64,000 nt of DNA. It comes from Andalucia godoyi (lineage: Eukaryota > Discoba > Jakobea > Jakobida > Andaluciidae). The DNA lies in assembly GCA_009859145.1 (NCBI GenBank), contig VRVR01000045.1:31033-95032 (forward strand). The letters are read 5' to 3'. This document shows, piece after piece, positions 1-10,800 of this stretch. Position 1 is the first letter of the stretch. Every line of letters starts with the position of its first letter. Below the pieces are notes generated by a model that did no database searches, was not told the origin of the DNA, and saw only the letters and a list, made by a program, of their open reading frames with translations. The position numbers and the translations under genes were made by a program.

Positions 1-1206
1 TAGTGAGTCAACTGCTGTTGAATAGTTCCCGGCAGGACAAGGAATGCACCCCACCGATGTTTGTGATTCTCGATAGCTGCCAGGAGAACAGGAGAAGAGG
101 GCAATCACACTAAACATTGTGCCGTCCACTCTGCTAACAGAGTTCAGACCAAGAACACTGACGGGCGACAGACGATTTGTCGTCGTACCATCCCCGATCT
201 GTCCCTGGGTGTTTTTCCCCCAGCATTTCACACTTCTATCAACCAGCACTGCGCAGTTGTGAGAGTATCCCGCACTTATTCCAATAGCGGGTTCCAATCC
301 AGAAACATTCGTTGGAGTCAACGTGTTTGCCGTCGAATTATCTCCAAGTTGTCCGACAGTATTATAGCCCCAGCATTTCACACTTGCATCCGAGAGCAAT
401 ACACAGGTGTGAGCACTTCCCGTAGCCACTTGAACGACAGACGAAAGTCCTGGAACAGATATCGGAGTCTGTCGATTTGACGTCGTACCATCTCCGAGCT
501 GCCCGTATGCATTGTTACCCCAGGCTTTCAGAGTTCCATCAGACAACAAGACAAACGCTTGAAATCCTCCGGTGGTCAACGCAATGGCGCCTGACACTCC
601 AGAAACATCCACAGGTGACTGTGCGTCTACGCCTGAACCATCTCCGAGTTGTCCGTCGGCATTCGATCCCCAGCACTTCACACTTCCACCAGTCAGTAAT
701 GCGCAAGTGAAGGCTTCTCCAGTGCTGATAGAAATGGCGGTTGTTATTCCAGGAACACTCACAGGTGTCGATTTGGATGAGGATGTACCATCTCCGAGTT
801 GCCCAGCACTGTTCAAGCCCCAGCACTTCACAAGTCCGCCAGAGAGCAGTGCGCAAGTGTACGATACACCAGCGCTGACAGCAATGGCGGTTGTTATTCC
901 TGAAACATTCAGAGGTAACAGTGAGTTGGTCGCTGAACCATCTCCAAGTTGCCCAGCATTGTTGTAGCCCCAGCATTTCATTGTTCCATCAGACAGCACA
1001 GCACACGCATGATTGTCTCCCACGCTCGCCGATACAATGGATGATAGTCCTAGAGCAGTAACCGGAGACGGTTGATTATTCTGCGTACCGTCTCCAAGCT
1101 GTCCGTACTGATTATCACCCCAACCGGCAACCAGAAATTCTGCATTCGATTGCAGGCAAAGAAAGCCCAGAATTACACTGAAAAACAGAAACTTGGCCTT
1201 CGTCAT
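1..1206 (-). CDS. Secreted RCC1-repeat (ATS1-like) protein, 3' end beyond window
   Basis: Reading leftward from an ATG at 1206, the frame stays open for 402 codons to the window edge, so the C-terminus is missing. Residues 1-22 form a signal peptide (TKAKFLFFSVILGFLCLQSN). Seven RCC1-type repeats of about 51 residues follow, each with a WGxNxxGQLGDG core, enough for one complete seven-bladed propeller. A cysteine-rich segment (CSPGSY...CIPCPAGNYS) then begins, typical of the ephrin-receptor/GCC2-GCC3-like modules that follow such propellers in large extracellular or membrane proteins. Six of the seven blades carry a paired Cys (CALL...KCWG); the blade around 523-558 has lost both. The role is probably cell-surface or secreted; the ligand is unknown. 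The fold is certain, the function is not. Confidence 0.85.
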   Translation of the reverse strand, partial: MTKAKFLFFSVILGFLCLQSNAEFLVAGWGDNQYGQLGDGTQNNQPSPVTALGLSSIVSASVGDNHACAVLSDGTMKCWGYNNAGQLGDGSATNSLLPLNVSGITTAIAVSAGVSYTCALLSGGLVKCWGLNSAGQLGDGTSSSKSTPVSVPGITTAISISTGEAFTCALLTGGSVKCWGSNADGQLGDGSGVDAQSPVDVSGVSGAIALTTGGFQAFVLLSDGTLKAWGNNAYGQLGDGTTSNRQTPISVPGLSSVVQVATGSAHTCVLLSDASVKCWGYNTVGQLGDNSTANTLTPTNVSGLEPAIGISAGYSHNCAVLVDRSVKCWGKNTQGQIGDGTTTNRLSPVSVLGLNSVSRVDGTMFSVIALFSCSPGSYRESQTSVGCIPCPAGNYSTAVDSL

Positions 1207-1504
1207 CGTGAAAGCGCCGTCGCCTGCGCGATGACCAGCAAATTTCTCAAATTCTTTCTTAGAAGAACGCCAATTTGGCTTGCTGAGGCCGAGTCGCATC
1301 TCGCAAGTTGCAACCCGAGGAAGCGTGATTTTTTCTCAATTGCTAAGGGTATTCGCCATCCAGGAAGTTTGTTACAAAGGGGACAAAAAAAATCGTTCGA
1401 TCGAATGTGGACGCCGAAGAACACAAACCGTCCGAGCAGATGCTTTCTGGGACACGGTTGCTCAGCGATCCTTGCGAGCACCGCAAGGCATCCAAGCCAT
1501 CAGC
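1207..1504. other. Left flank of the hAT element, no supported gene
   Basis: These bases separate the RCC1 gene start from the left end of the hAT element. They presumably hold the RCC1 promoter. Short open frames exist but none has a recognisable motif. The RCC1 gene (minus) and the GH25 lysozyme gene beyond the element (plus) diverge, so the element appears to have landed in what was once a shared upstream region. Confidence 0.5.
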
Positions 1505-1520
1505 TAGGGGTGTGCAATTT
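1505..1520 (+). repeat. hAT left terminal inverted repeat
   Basis: TAGGGGTGTGCAATTT; its reverse complement recurs at 4347-4362 with one difference at the outermost base. Confidence 0.9.
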
Positions 1521-1793
1521 GTTAACTACGGTTAACCTCGTCAATTTTCGGTGAAGTTAACTTCTCCAATCAATTCTCTGTCGTCTGCACAAGCCGATTC
1601 GAAAAGCTGTGTACTAGCAATGACAGTCAATGAACATCAGTAAAACCTGCTCCCGTGACAGCTCTAAAGAGGAGCCTCAGGAAGCTGAATTCAGATTGTC
1701 GATTCTGTTGCTCTGCTCAGAAAAAGAAATGCATCTTTTCTTCTCGTTTGGCTGATCTGTTGTTTCACAATCAGAAGCAATTTCTGCATATTA

Positions 1794-4227
1794 ATGGCCG
1801 GAATAGCGGAGAAAGAAATTCCTGAACCCTCAGGAAACCCAGAATTGTCGAGAACAGAAAAAAGAGAAAGAATTTTGAAATCGCCGATTCGAGAACTGTC
1901 AAAAGAATGGGACGCTGCTTTCACTCTCGAGAGCTTGAATGAGGCCCGAATAGCCATTATTCTGCGATACCGACTTCCATTCGACACACAATTTGGTGTT
2001 CCGCCGAGGAAGACTTCGAAGTCATTCCTGGCAATGCATTCAATAATCTTCCCAGAGTGCCTGGCTGATTCCAATCAGGATGTCCTGTTTTGCATGAAAT
2101 GTCACGCAAAAGTTTGCAACAGCAAAGGCAATACAAACAAAGCTGATGCGCACTGGAAAGAGCACAGACAGTGGTATGGGTCACAGATTCCTGCAAATGC
2201 GACGCCTTCAGGTTCGTGCGAAAGCGAATCAGCTTCTGCCCCTTGAAAAAGAACTGCAACCGATCTGAATCCCTTTGATTATGTTGCAATGGCAAAGAAA
2301 AAACGAGAGATTCAGGATGATCGACAGAGAAGAGGACAATCGATCTTCGAGGAAGATGTAGTGGTCTTTATGATTCTGGATATGCAGCCATGGAGTCGAG
2401 TGAATTCCGCTGGATTTCGCTACCTCAATGCGCGATATATGCCGTACATCTTGAGAGACCGTACCACCTTCTCAAGATCGCGTGTTTCACAAGTCATCGA
2501 CAAAGTTCGTAACATGCTCATTAATCGTGTTTTCGTGCATGTTCCATACTTTTCAATTTGTGCAGATGGGCTGGACGTCTTCGCGGATGGATCATTATTT
2601 GGGGATTACTTGCCATTTCTTAGACGCGCAGTTTCGTCTAAATTCTTCAATACTCAGATTTGCGTTTTGTTCATCAGGCAAAGCGGACGTAATTGCTCCT
2701 TTAATTCTCAAAAGTATGCAAGCTTTTGGCATCGAATCCAAGGTTTCGTGTCTGACAACTGACAATGCGTTTGCCATGTCCAACGCTGCAGGACTAGCAA
2801 GTCTTCCGCATCTGCCATGTTTCGTTCATACCCTCCAGTTAGCAGTGAATGAGGCGTTATCTTTCTCGCCAGTTGTCGTGCAATTGGTCGCCTCTGTCAA
2901 ACGCATTGTGCGCTATTTCAAATCATCATATGTTGGGAAAGGTCGACTGACAGAAACGTTTCAGTCAGCTGGTCTGAAGATCGACTCCCTTGTGCAGTGT
3001 GTGGATACTTGGTGGAACTCTGTGTATGATATGTTGGAGCGTTATTTGGAAGTGCAGGTATCCGTCGAAATGGTTTTGAGAGCGCTTGACAAATCCAATC
3101 TTGTCCTTCCTGAGGGAGCAAACGTTTTGGCGAAGCTGTTAGTGAAGGAGCTCTCGGAGTGTAAGGATATCACGCTATACTTTTCAACTGCAACATCCAT
3201 ATCAGCTAGTAGAGTTATTCCAAGAATTATCAAATTATTGGATGCTTTGAATGTCGCGGAGCCTTCACTGCGAAACAACAGCGCACTGGACTCACTACCT
3301 GAGGAAGAAGGCGTTCTGACAGGAGACGCTGAAATGCTGCAAACACCAGATGATGAACTAGAGGAAAGTGCGGAAGTGTTGGTCATTTCGACGCATCAAG
3401 CCACCGAATGTATGCTGAGGTTTGCTTCGAGTCTGCGGTCTGCCATTGCACGACGGCTGTCTCCTTTATTAGGTAATACCACATTGCTGAAAGCGACTTT
3501 CCTAGATCCGGAAACACACATGGCACTGTTCCATTACTGTGCTCGCAGCGTCGGACCGTATGGTCTCCCTGAAGCGTCCCCCGACTCTCTCTACGTCTCT
3601 ACAGTGTGCTGGCTTCAACAAGAACTGCTGGGCATTAGGCTCGCAGAGATGTTCAAGGATGACGACACCGCAAATTGCTCAATGGCAGTCCATCTTTCAA
3701 AATTGGCGCACTCTGAACAAACAAGACAGTTCCAGGCGTGTGGTCTGACTCTGCGACGATTCTGTGAAGACATGAACCCCATGCTACGAGATCCTGCGGA
3801 AATTCTCGAAAATCACTTAACTGCTGCCATTTATTTTCAGCGGCAGACAGGACATCCTAGTTCTTCGATTACTGTTTCGAAAGAACTGTCCTTGCTTGCA
3901 AGAAAGTACTTATGCTGCATGGCATCTTCCGTCAGCGTGGAACGAGAATTTTCCCTGTCAGGACTTGTTCTGAACGATCTTCGAACTTCTCTTGGTGCAG
4001 ACCTAGCAGAAGCACAGATTTTTGGGAAGGACAATATCGAAATCGTAGAATTTGAACATCCGCGTACGAAAGAGGCTTGTGTGAATTGGGATCTGAGAGT
4101 CCGCTGGAATGAACCGGTTTTCAACGACATCCAAGATGCGTATGTGAAAGTGGATTTTGAGGTATTCGGAACCCCAAGAAGATTAAATTCGATATTCGCG
4201 ATGCAGCGCTGTCGTGTCACATCATAA
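1794..4227 (+). pseudogene. Broken hAT transposase (BED finger plus RNase H-like core plus dimerisation domain)
   Basis: Three open segments form one transposase. Segment one (1794-2246) has a BED-type zinc finger, FCMKC...HWKEH. An in-frame TGA at 2244-2246 interrupts it, and the same frame then continues without another stop through the N-terminal part of the core (FEEDVVVFMILDMQPW). Around 2568-2572 one extra base shifts the coding frame between ICADG and WTSSRMDHYLG. From there it is open to the stop at 4225-4227, with the catalytic-region LTTDNAFAMSNAA, CFVHTLQLAVNEAL and the C-terminal hAT dimerisation signature (KYLCCMASSVSVEREFS). Two lesions mean it is very unlikely to make active transposase, though terminal repeats remain intact enough to be mobilised in trans. 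Confidence 0.87.
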
Positions 4228-4346
4228 TCGGTAATGCGGTAAAGTAACTCAAATGCTATTGCCAATACGGAAAATCCTAACAGAAGTTAACTACCATAAC
4301 TAATTTTTCGGCAAAAGTTAACTTTGGCAACCAATCGGGAGATTGG

Positions 4347-4362
4347 AAATTGCACACCCCTG
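4347..4362 (-). repeat. hAT right terminal inverted repeat
   Basis: AAATTGCACACCCCTG on the plus strand; read on the minus strand it matches the left end at 15 of 16 positions. Confidence 0.9.
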
Positions 4363-4629
4363 GCGCAAGTATGTGCAGCACGGCTCCGAGCGCATTCCCG
4401 TGCACTGCCGACGGAGCTGGCCGGAGCCTGCATCTTTGATGCCTCGCGGTTGGCAGATTTTCCTCGCACAATCCGCACCTCCCAACTCCGTCTCCGCAAA
4501 AGAGTTCACAGTCATCTGGCCCCATTTATTGTTTTTCTTCTTCTTCTTCTTTTCCTGTTTTAACTCACGTCAGTGATTCAATTTCTTCTGCAATTCTTCT
4601 CAAATATTCAAAATTGAAAGGGAAAAAAA

Positions 4630-5295
4630 ATGTCTTGTTCAGTATGGATGGTTACGCTAGTCGCATTCTTTGCGCTGCTTGCGCGGTCGAGTGCATCCGT
4701 GGGCATCGACATGTCGTCCGAGATCTGCTCGACCATGTCTCTTGGCACCTGGCAGTGCCTGCAGTCCCAGGGCTACTCGTTTGCGATCATCGAGGGCTTC
4801 CAGGGCGGCGGAGGAGTGAACCAGAACCTTGCCCAGTGCGTGTCCGACGCCCGGTCTGCTGGGTTTGCCTATGTCGACACGTATATTTGGAGTGCCCCGT
4901 ACTGCGGCACCGGCTCCGGCTCTGGCGACGCAAACGCGCTGATGGACTACATTAACGCAAACGGCGTCGATGTGGGGACCGTGTGGGTCGACGTTGAGTC
5001 TGTCGACGGCTGCATGGGCGACACGGGCACCAACGTTGACTTCTACAAGGACATGACGCAGACGTTCTTGAATGTCGGGTGGGTGACCGGGGTGTACTCG
5101 TCGCCGGGCGAGTGGGGCATGACCATGGGCGACGCGGACATTGCATCCAACTTGCCGCTGTGGGGAGCCACCTATTCGTACGAGTGCAACTTTGGCGATG
5201 TCGAGCTATTTGGCGGCTGGGGCTCGATTGCAATGATGCAGTACTCGGACGAAGGTAACTCGTGCGGCATCGATTACGACCTGTCTTGCTATTAA
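4630..5295 (+). CDS. Secreted GH25-family lysozyme
   Basis: This 221-residue protein starts at an ATG preceded by an A-run. Residues 1-22 are a signal peptide, and the mature domain opens with VGIDMSS, the first conserved Asp of glycoside hydrolase family 25. The catalytic acidic pair is visible in VWVDVESV. Repeated Cys suggest disulfides in an extracellular or phagosomal enzyme. The family cleaves the beta-1,4 bond between N-acetylmuramic acid and N-acetylglucosamine in peptidoglycan, and small single-domain versions of this kind are used by amoebae and nematodes to digest bacteria. The gene lies 267 bases right of the hAT element and 350 bases left of a dead second lysozyme. A T/C-rich tract (about 4528-4562) precedes the start. 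Confidence 0.9.
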   Translation: MSCSVWMVTLVAFFALLARSSASVGIDMSSEICSTMSLGTWQCLQSQGYSFAIIEGFQGGGGVNQNLAQCVSDARSAGFAYVDTYIWSAPYCGTGSGSGDANALMDYINANGVDVGTVWVDVESVDGCMGDTGTNVDFYKDMTQTFLNVGWVTGVYSSPGEWGMTMGDADIASNLPLWGATYSYECNFGDVELFGGWGSIAMMQYSDEGNSCGIDYDLSCY

Positions 5296-5648
5296 GGAGC
5301 TGGATGGATGCCCTCATATGTACGGTGTCGGCCCTCCAAATCCGTTGTTCGTTGTTCGTTTGAATTTTGGACAGAATAAAGTAAAAAACTGTCGCGATTT
5401 CTTTCCGTTGTGGACAGGACTGTCTGCAAAATACCTTTTTTCCAAAGAGTCGTTATAGATAAAAGAATAATTTAGAGCGCACAGGCTAGGAAGAGTTACG
5501 TTGCCGAGATCCCCATGCACAATCATTACGATGATGTCCTGGTTTTTTGTCTTTGAAGAAATGAATGCAGATCTTTGTGCATTCACACTGAAACGAAATT
5601 TTCACTGAACACATCAACGAGTCAAGAATTCATAGCCTCAGCGCTTCG
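5296..5648. other. Intergenic between two lysozyme loci
   Basis: This holds the 3' region of the GH25 gene and the region downstream of the lysozyme pseudogene; the two converge here. I see no conserved coding signal. Confidence 0.4.
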
Positions 5649-6136
5649 TCAGGCACTCCCACAGCATCCGAAGTCATCGCATGTAGACCAGCACTGCAGG
5701 ATACCGCCTCCTCAGCGCCACACGTCAACGGCACACTGTAAGTTTGAGCCGACATCACAAGGAGGACTGCCTGCAGAACATGCGTTCAAGTTGAACGAGT
5801 TAACCTGCCACAGGCCCACATCCGTCGAGCCCTCGGCGTCGGCATCGGCATCACAGGCGTGATAATCACCACCAGATCCATGCTGCAGAATGCACTGACA
5901 ACAAGACTGCGACCATCCGGAGCTGATCCCACGAAAACCAATCATTGTGAGTACTCAACACATGACGGGCTGCTCGAAAACGAAGGAGGGGACAAAACAC
6001 TGAAATATACGTGCAACTGGGCACATGCTGAGGCAATGTCCGTGTGCGCAGCTCCTGCACAGGTGGAGCAGGGGGTGGCGTGCACAACAGGAGGAACCGC
6101 TGCACAGAAGATCACTGTTGCAAGAAGGACACGTAT
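5649..6136 (-). pseudogene. c-type-like lysozyme pseudogene
   Basis: Reading leftward, a signal-peptide-like stretch (RVLLATVIFCAAVPPVVHA) begins right after an ATA codon at 6136-6134 where a start Met is expected. It leads into a Cys-rich segment (TPCSTCAGAAHTDIASAC). After a frame change the lysozyme core follows: CCQCILQHGSGGDYHACDAD, then GSTDVGLWQVNSFN and CDVGSNLQCAVDVWR. A TGA at 5714-5712 interrupts it, yet the same frame continues with another 20 lysozyme-like codons (LQCWSTCDDFGCCGSA) to a TGA at 5651-5649. There are thus three defects: no start codon, a frame change between about 5945 and 6020, and a premature stop. An unrecognised intron could explain the frame change but not the other two. 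Confidence 0.72.
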
Positions 6137-7870
6137 GAGTGGACTGGGATATTATGACGCAGATAAAGAATGGTGAACAGGACTTTTCAAAAAAGCTGCT
6201 GGCAGCGGAGAAGCAGGTTGGCGATGATGTTTGTTGGTTAGATGCTTACGGCGGCATATCCAAGCACAAACTTTCAGCAGTTCATTGTCTCAGTGTAGAT
6301 GCATGGTCGTCAAGTAACCAACTTTATCCTTATGACTGCAGCCGGAAACAGCCGCGAATTACCAGTATTGCAACACAGAAGAAACCAGTTACAACACTGG
6401 AATCCGCCGCCCCCCCTCACCGGCATCCGCAAGTCCATGCTCGGATTCACAGGATACCACTTTAAGTCTTCCTTCCAAAAGACCGGTTGTCTTTCAATAA
6501 AAAGCACACACGGCGTTTGTGATACATCCAATCGCAGAATTCAGACAGCAGGCAGAAGTGATTCCTCAAAAAGCCGTCTACGCCGCTCGTTGAACGCTGA
6601 AGGTGCGCTCCTCCTGCAGTTCAAAACAGGATCTGCACACATTTAGGGAACAACAGAAATCTCGCATCACCACTCAAAATCGGAAATCATTTGCGGAAAC
6701 GCTCCTTCAGGGCAATGCTATAAATCAGCAATTACTGAACGACGCACTGAGCAAATGACGGACTCCGTTTGTCCGTTTATGCCGCGCTTTGGAAAGGTGC
6801 TCGTAGGCTTTGGTTGGACAGGATCGGCATCCGTAAAACCATGGGCAGCGAGGAGTTCTGATGGCAGACTCCATAACGGAGCTACCCTGCAGGATTTCTG
6901 TCGACAAGAGCACGGGTGCGGAGGGCTTAGTGGCTGACACGAAAGACGCCACGACCGCAGGATGCTTGTGAATCGCGTGGGGGACGCGGTTGCGAGACGC
7001 AAAGATCATGCGATTCAACCGATAACAAGAGTGTTGGACAGCACGAAGTATTTCCTGCTCTCATACCCTGCGAATGTAGATAGTGAACAACAAAAGGGCT
7101 TGACATCAGTCCTGTTGCTACCTCAATAAAAGTGCAAAAGTATTTAAGACGTCCATGAATGATCTCTTGCTCCCAGATCATCGGATTTCGCCAGATGCCT
7201 CGCTATATAACGAGTGGAAGCAACACAAGAATGAAGAATCATTTGATCTGCACCGCTGCAGAAGGATCTCCGATATCCACCCTTTGCTCAGAACTGTAAA
7301 CAGAACATATTGAATTCGCAAGTCCGTACTTCCTGTTGCTGTCGCTTGACTTTCACACGTTGTGTGCCTGGGACGGCGAAGCCCCTCCTCTCGTGTGTTT
7401 CAGAGGCACTCTACTGGAACTCGTGAGAATCGACGCATGGACATGGAAACCGGGTGTCCGTTGCAAGACATCGCGCGGGGTGTGATCCATGCGGTCTTCA
7501 CGTTTCAGTTTCAAAAATGGGAAATGAGAATGCCACGTGTCACGCGCCTGTGAAGAAACGATCCTGCATAAGGTTCAAGTGTTGACTAAGGCTGAACTTG
7601 CCCTTTCACTGCTCTTCCTTTCCCTCACTGACGTTCTCCGTTCTCGGTTCGCACTTCTCAGCCTTTCTCTCCCGTTTTCGTATTTTTGCCACTTCCTTGC
7701 TTCATTTTTTCCCCTTGCAATTCATTCTTTCTGTAGAGAGTGAGAGAGTTCGGCAGACGACCGCTTGGAACCTCTCAAGTGGTTCTTCCTCTTTTTTTTC
7801 CTTCTTCTTCTTCTGTTTTTCGTTTCTTTTGGATGTTGGCATTGATGGTATTTCATAGGGTTGTTTGAAA
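6137..7870. other. Gene-poor stretch, 1.7 kb
   Basis: Both strands have only short frames without motifs. It contains the upstream region of the lysozyme pseudogene and, at its right end, the Sec24 leader with a pyrimidine tract (about 7783-7836). A TATATAA-like element lies at about 7203. It may hold further decayed sequence that I cannot recognise. Confidence 0.4.
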
Positions 7871-10800
7871 ATGAGCCAGCCTCCCTCGCAACAGCATCCA
7901 GGCGTTCCTCCAGGGTTTATAGCATCGTCTCCAATGACTTCATTTGCCCCGGCACCTGGTTCAATGTACCAGCCTCCTCCTCAACCGGCTCGTATGCAAT
8001 CGCACCAGCCTTCACATCCACCAGGGTCTGGATCAGCACCACCACCTGCTGATGCTGGTCCCATGAGGCCTCCCGGAGGATTCACGTCTTCGTCCGCTGT
8101 GTACTCTCGTCTCCCTCCTTCTTCTTCGCTCCCTGCCCCTCCCGGCTTCGTCTCTCCTGACTTTACCCCTCTGCACGCAGGTGCACCGACACACCCGCCT
8201 CCTCCGTCTGGATTTGCGGGTACTCCGGCCCCGTCTCCGTTTGGCATTGCGCAAGCATCGACTCCGCAGCCGCCAGGGCAGCCACAAGGTCAATCCCAGG
8301 GCCGGATGCTTGAACAGTCGTTCCAGAGTGTTCTGCCTCACCAACCGGCTCCTTGTCCTCCAAGGATGGAATATGGACAGCAATTGCCGCCGATGATGCA
8401 TCATCAACCGTCTCTTGTTGGAGCCCCTCATGGACCCGGCATGAAAATGACGTCGACGTCCGCTTCTGCACCGCCTGCAGTGCGCCAAGTGAGTGTGAGC
8501 CAGCCACTGGCCCGACAAATGGCTCATCAGCAACCGAATATGACGACAAGTGCGCCTGTGCAACTTGCGGATTCCATGCTTCCTCGCCGAACACGGCCTG
8601 TACCTGGTTTTGCTCCTCGATCTGCGATTGAGTTGTCTGTCGGTGTTTTTCCCGCGTCTCCTTCGCTGGTGTCAAAATTCACTCTTCCCGTCGGCGCGGT
8701 TGTTACACCGCTTCATATTCTCCCCTCAGAAGACGGAACAGTTGGAAGGGATACGACTCCTGTCGTGCACTGTGGTTCATGTGGAGTGGTGCGATGCAGA
8801 CGATGCAAGGCGTATGTCAATCCGTTTGTGTCATTCACAGACTCCGGACGTCGCTGGATCTGTAATCTGTGTCGATTTGGAAATAATGTTCCTCCGGAGT
8901 ACTTCTCGCCACTGGATTCGCAGGGTGTTCGGGTGGACGTTGCGCAGAGACCCGAACTCTCGGTGACCTCTGTCGAGTTTCTGGCACCTGCAGAAAACAT
9001 GGTGCGTCCGCCACAGCCGCCGTGTTTTGTATTTGTAATCGATGTTTCTGCGGGTGTTGCTCAAGAAAGCTTGCCGACATTGACTGACGCACTCGCATCA
9101 TGTGTTGAAGAACTTCCAGGAGACAAACGCACCTTGGTGTCCATAGTTTGCTTTGATTCTGCAGTCCATCTGTTTACTGTAGATGGTGAACGGGGTTCGT
9201 TCCGCATCTCGACGATTGCGGATCCGCAGCCTGCAGGTGCCGCACCGACTCTTCCCAAAGAGAACTCGGACGGAAGCGCTGCAGCGTCACCGTTTATGGA
9301 GGATGGTCCTCTCTGCCTGCCCGCTCCCGTGTCCTCGTTGCTGATTCCAGCGAAAGACGCACTGCCCACATTGAAGAAGCTTATTTTGTCTCTTCCTCGC
9401 TTGTTCCCATCTCAATCCGTATCTGCGCAGTGCTGCACTGGGACGGCACTGCATTATGCCCTTCGTATCATGGGGGGCATTGGTGGAAAGCTTGTGCTCT
9501 TCCAAGGCTCGCTTCCGACGTTGGGCCGGGGATCGCTGCTTCCAGAGCGTGAGGACTTTAAGCTCTACGGGACGGACAAGGAAAAGAATCTGTTGGAGCC
9601 TGCAGAGAAGTACTATAAGGACCTTGCACTTGAGTGCTCCCGCCTCCAGGTTGGCGTCGATGTTGTGTTGCTCGCACCGAACACGGATCGATATACAGAT
9701 GTCGCGTCGCTTGCCGTTCTTGCTCGAGTTACTGGCGGGGCGTTGATCCGAGCCCCTCCTCAGACCGCTGGTCGACGAGAAAACTCTGAGAATCCCTGGA
9801 TCCGTGATGGACGTTTGCGGACTCTCTTGTGTCCCGCTGCGTTGGCACTGGAGGCTTTGATGCGAGTGCGCTCTTCACTGGGGCTCCGCTGCACGGACTT
9901 TTTCGGGAACTTTTATCTCCGATCAACGGACTTGCTGGCTCTCCCGAATGTGTCTGCAAACCAGTCCTTTGGAGTTATTATTCAACACGCTCCGTCTGCG
10001 TCCGGCGGTCCGCAGGTTGTTCCGACACCAGTCGCATATTTGCAGGCTGCTTTGTTGTACACGAGTACGAACGGCGAGCGCCGTATTCGTGTTCACAATA
10101 TCCAGCTTCCTGTGTCGAATGCACTGTCTGAAGTTGTTGATTCTGTGAATTCCCGTGTTCTTGCGGACCTCGTTGCAAGGCAAGCCGCGACGGCGGTACT
10201 TGCAGGCACGCAAAAGCTGCAACAAGTTCGCCTTGGCATCCAGGATACTTGCGTTTTCTCTCTGAGGTCCATCCGTGGAATGTTCCGGACCTCGTATCCT
10301 GGACAGGAGGTTGGCTCTCTCGTCTCCAGTGGTATTCTCCCTCGCAATATGGTGATGTATCCGCTGTATGCATTGGCATTGTTGAAGCATTCCGCTTTCC
10401 GTGCCGATACGGATGTCCGTGCGGATGAGCGCATCGAAGCACTGCAGTCTTTGCTGTTCTACTCGTCGGATGCCAGCCTGTCTCCTGTTATGATCAACCT
10501 GTCTCGTTTCTTCTCCTCCACGGAGCTTACGGGATTGGAGTGCACGGTTCCGCTGTCTCGCGCGTACTTGAACACTGAAGCTGCGTATCTCTTGGTGTAT
10601 GGCCCAATGCCCGCTGATGCGCTTGTGTGGTTTGGAGCCCAGAGCACAGTCGATGCGGTATCTGTAGGAAGAGATTCGAGATTCCAGCGACTGCTGTCTC
10701 TTTTTGGAATTAAGAGCGTTCCTGCCGAGAACTGGGTTTCGGAGGGTGGTCGACCTATCCCGTTATCGGCAAATATGTCGACGGCTTCAGTCTCGCAGTT

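Larger units (their letters stand above)
1505..4362 (+). mobile_element. Decayed hAT-superfamily DNA transposon
   Basis: The 2,858-base element is bounded by 16-base terminal inverted repeats that match at 15 positions; the outermost base is T on the left and C on the right, fitting the hAT YAGGG-type end. Several GTTAAC hexamers lie just inside each end (left within about 1521-1552, right within about 4286-4322), probably subterminal transposase sites. The interior encodes a BED-finger hAT transposase broken by one stop and one frameshift. The eight bases outside the ends (CCATCAGC and GCGCAAGT) do not match, so no target-site duplication survives. Confidence 0.88.

Noticed and set aside
1497-4370. 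Eight-base target-site duplication around the hAT element
   Set aside because: The octamers outside the ends (CCATCAGC and GCGCAAGT) do not match, and shifting the boundary by a base or two does not help.
2244-5714. In-frame TGA at 2244 and at 5714 as evidence that TGA is a sense codon
   Set aside because: TGA terminates convincing genes (Sec24, the flavin fusion, USP). The two internal TGA codons are in a transposase and a lysozyme that have further lesions, so decay is simpler.
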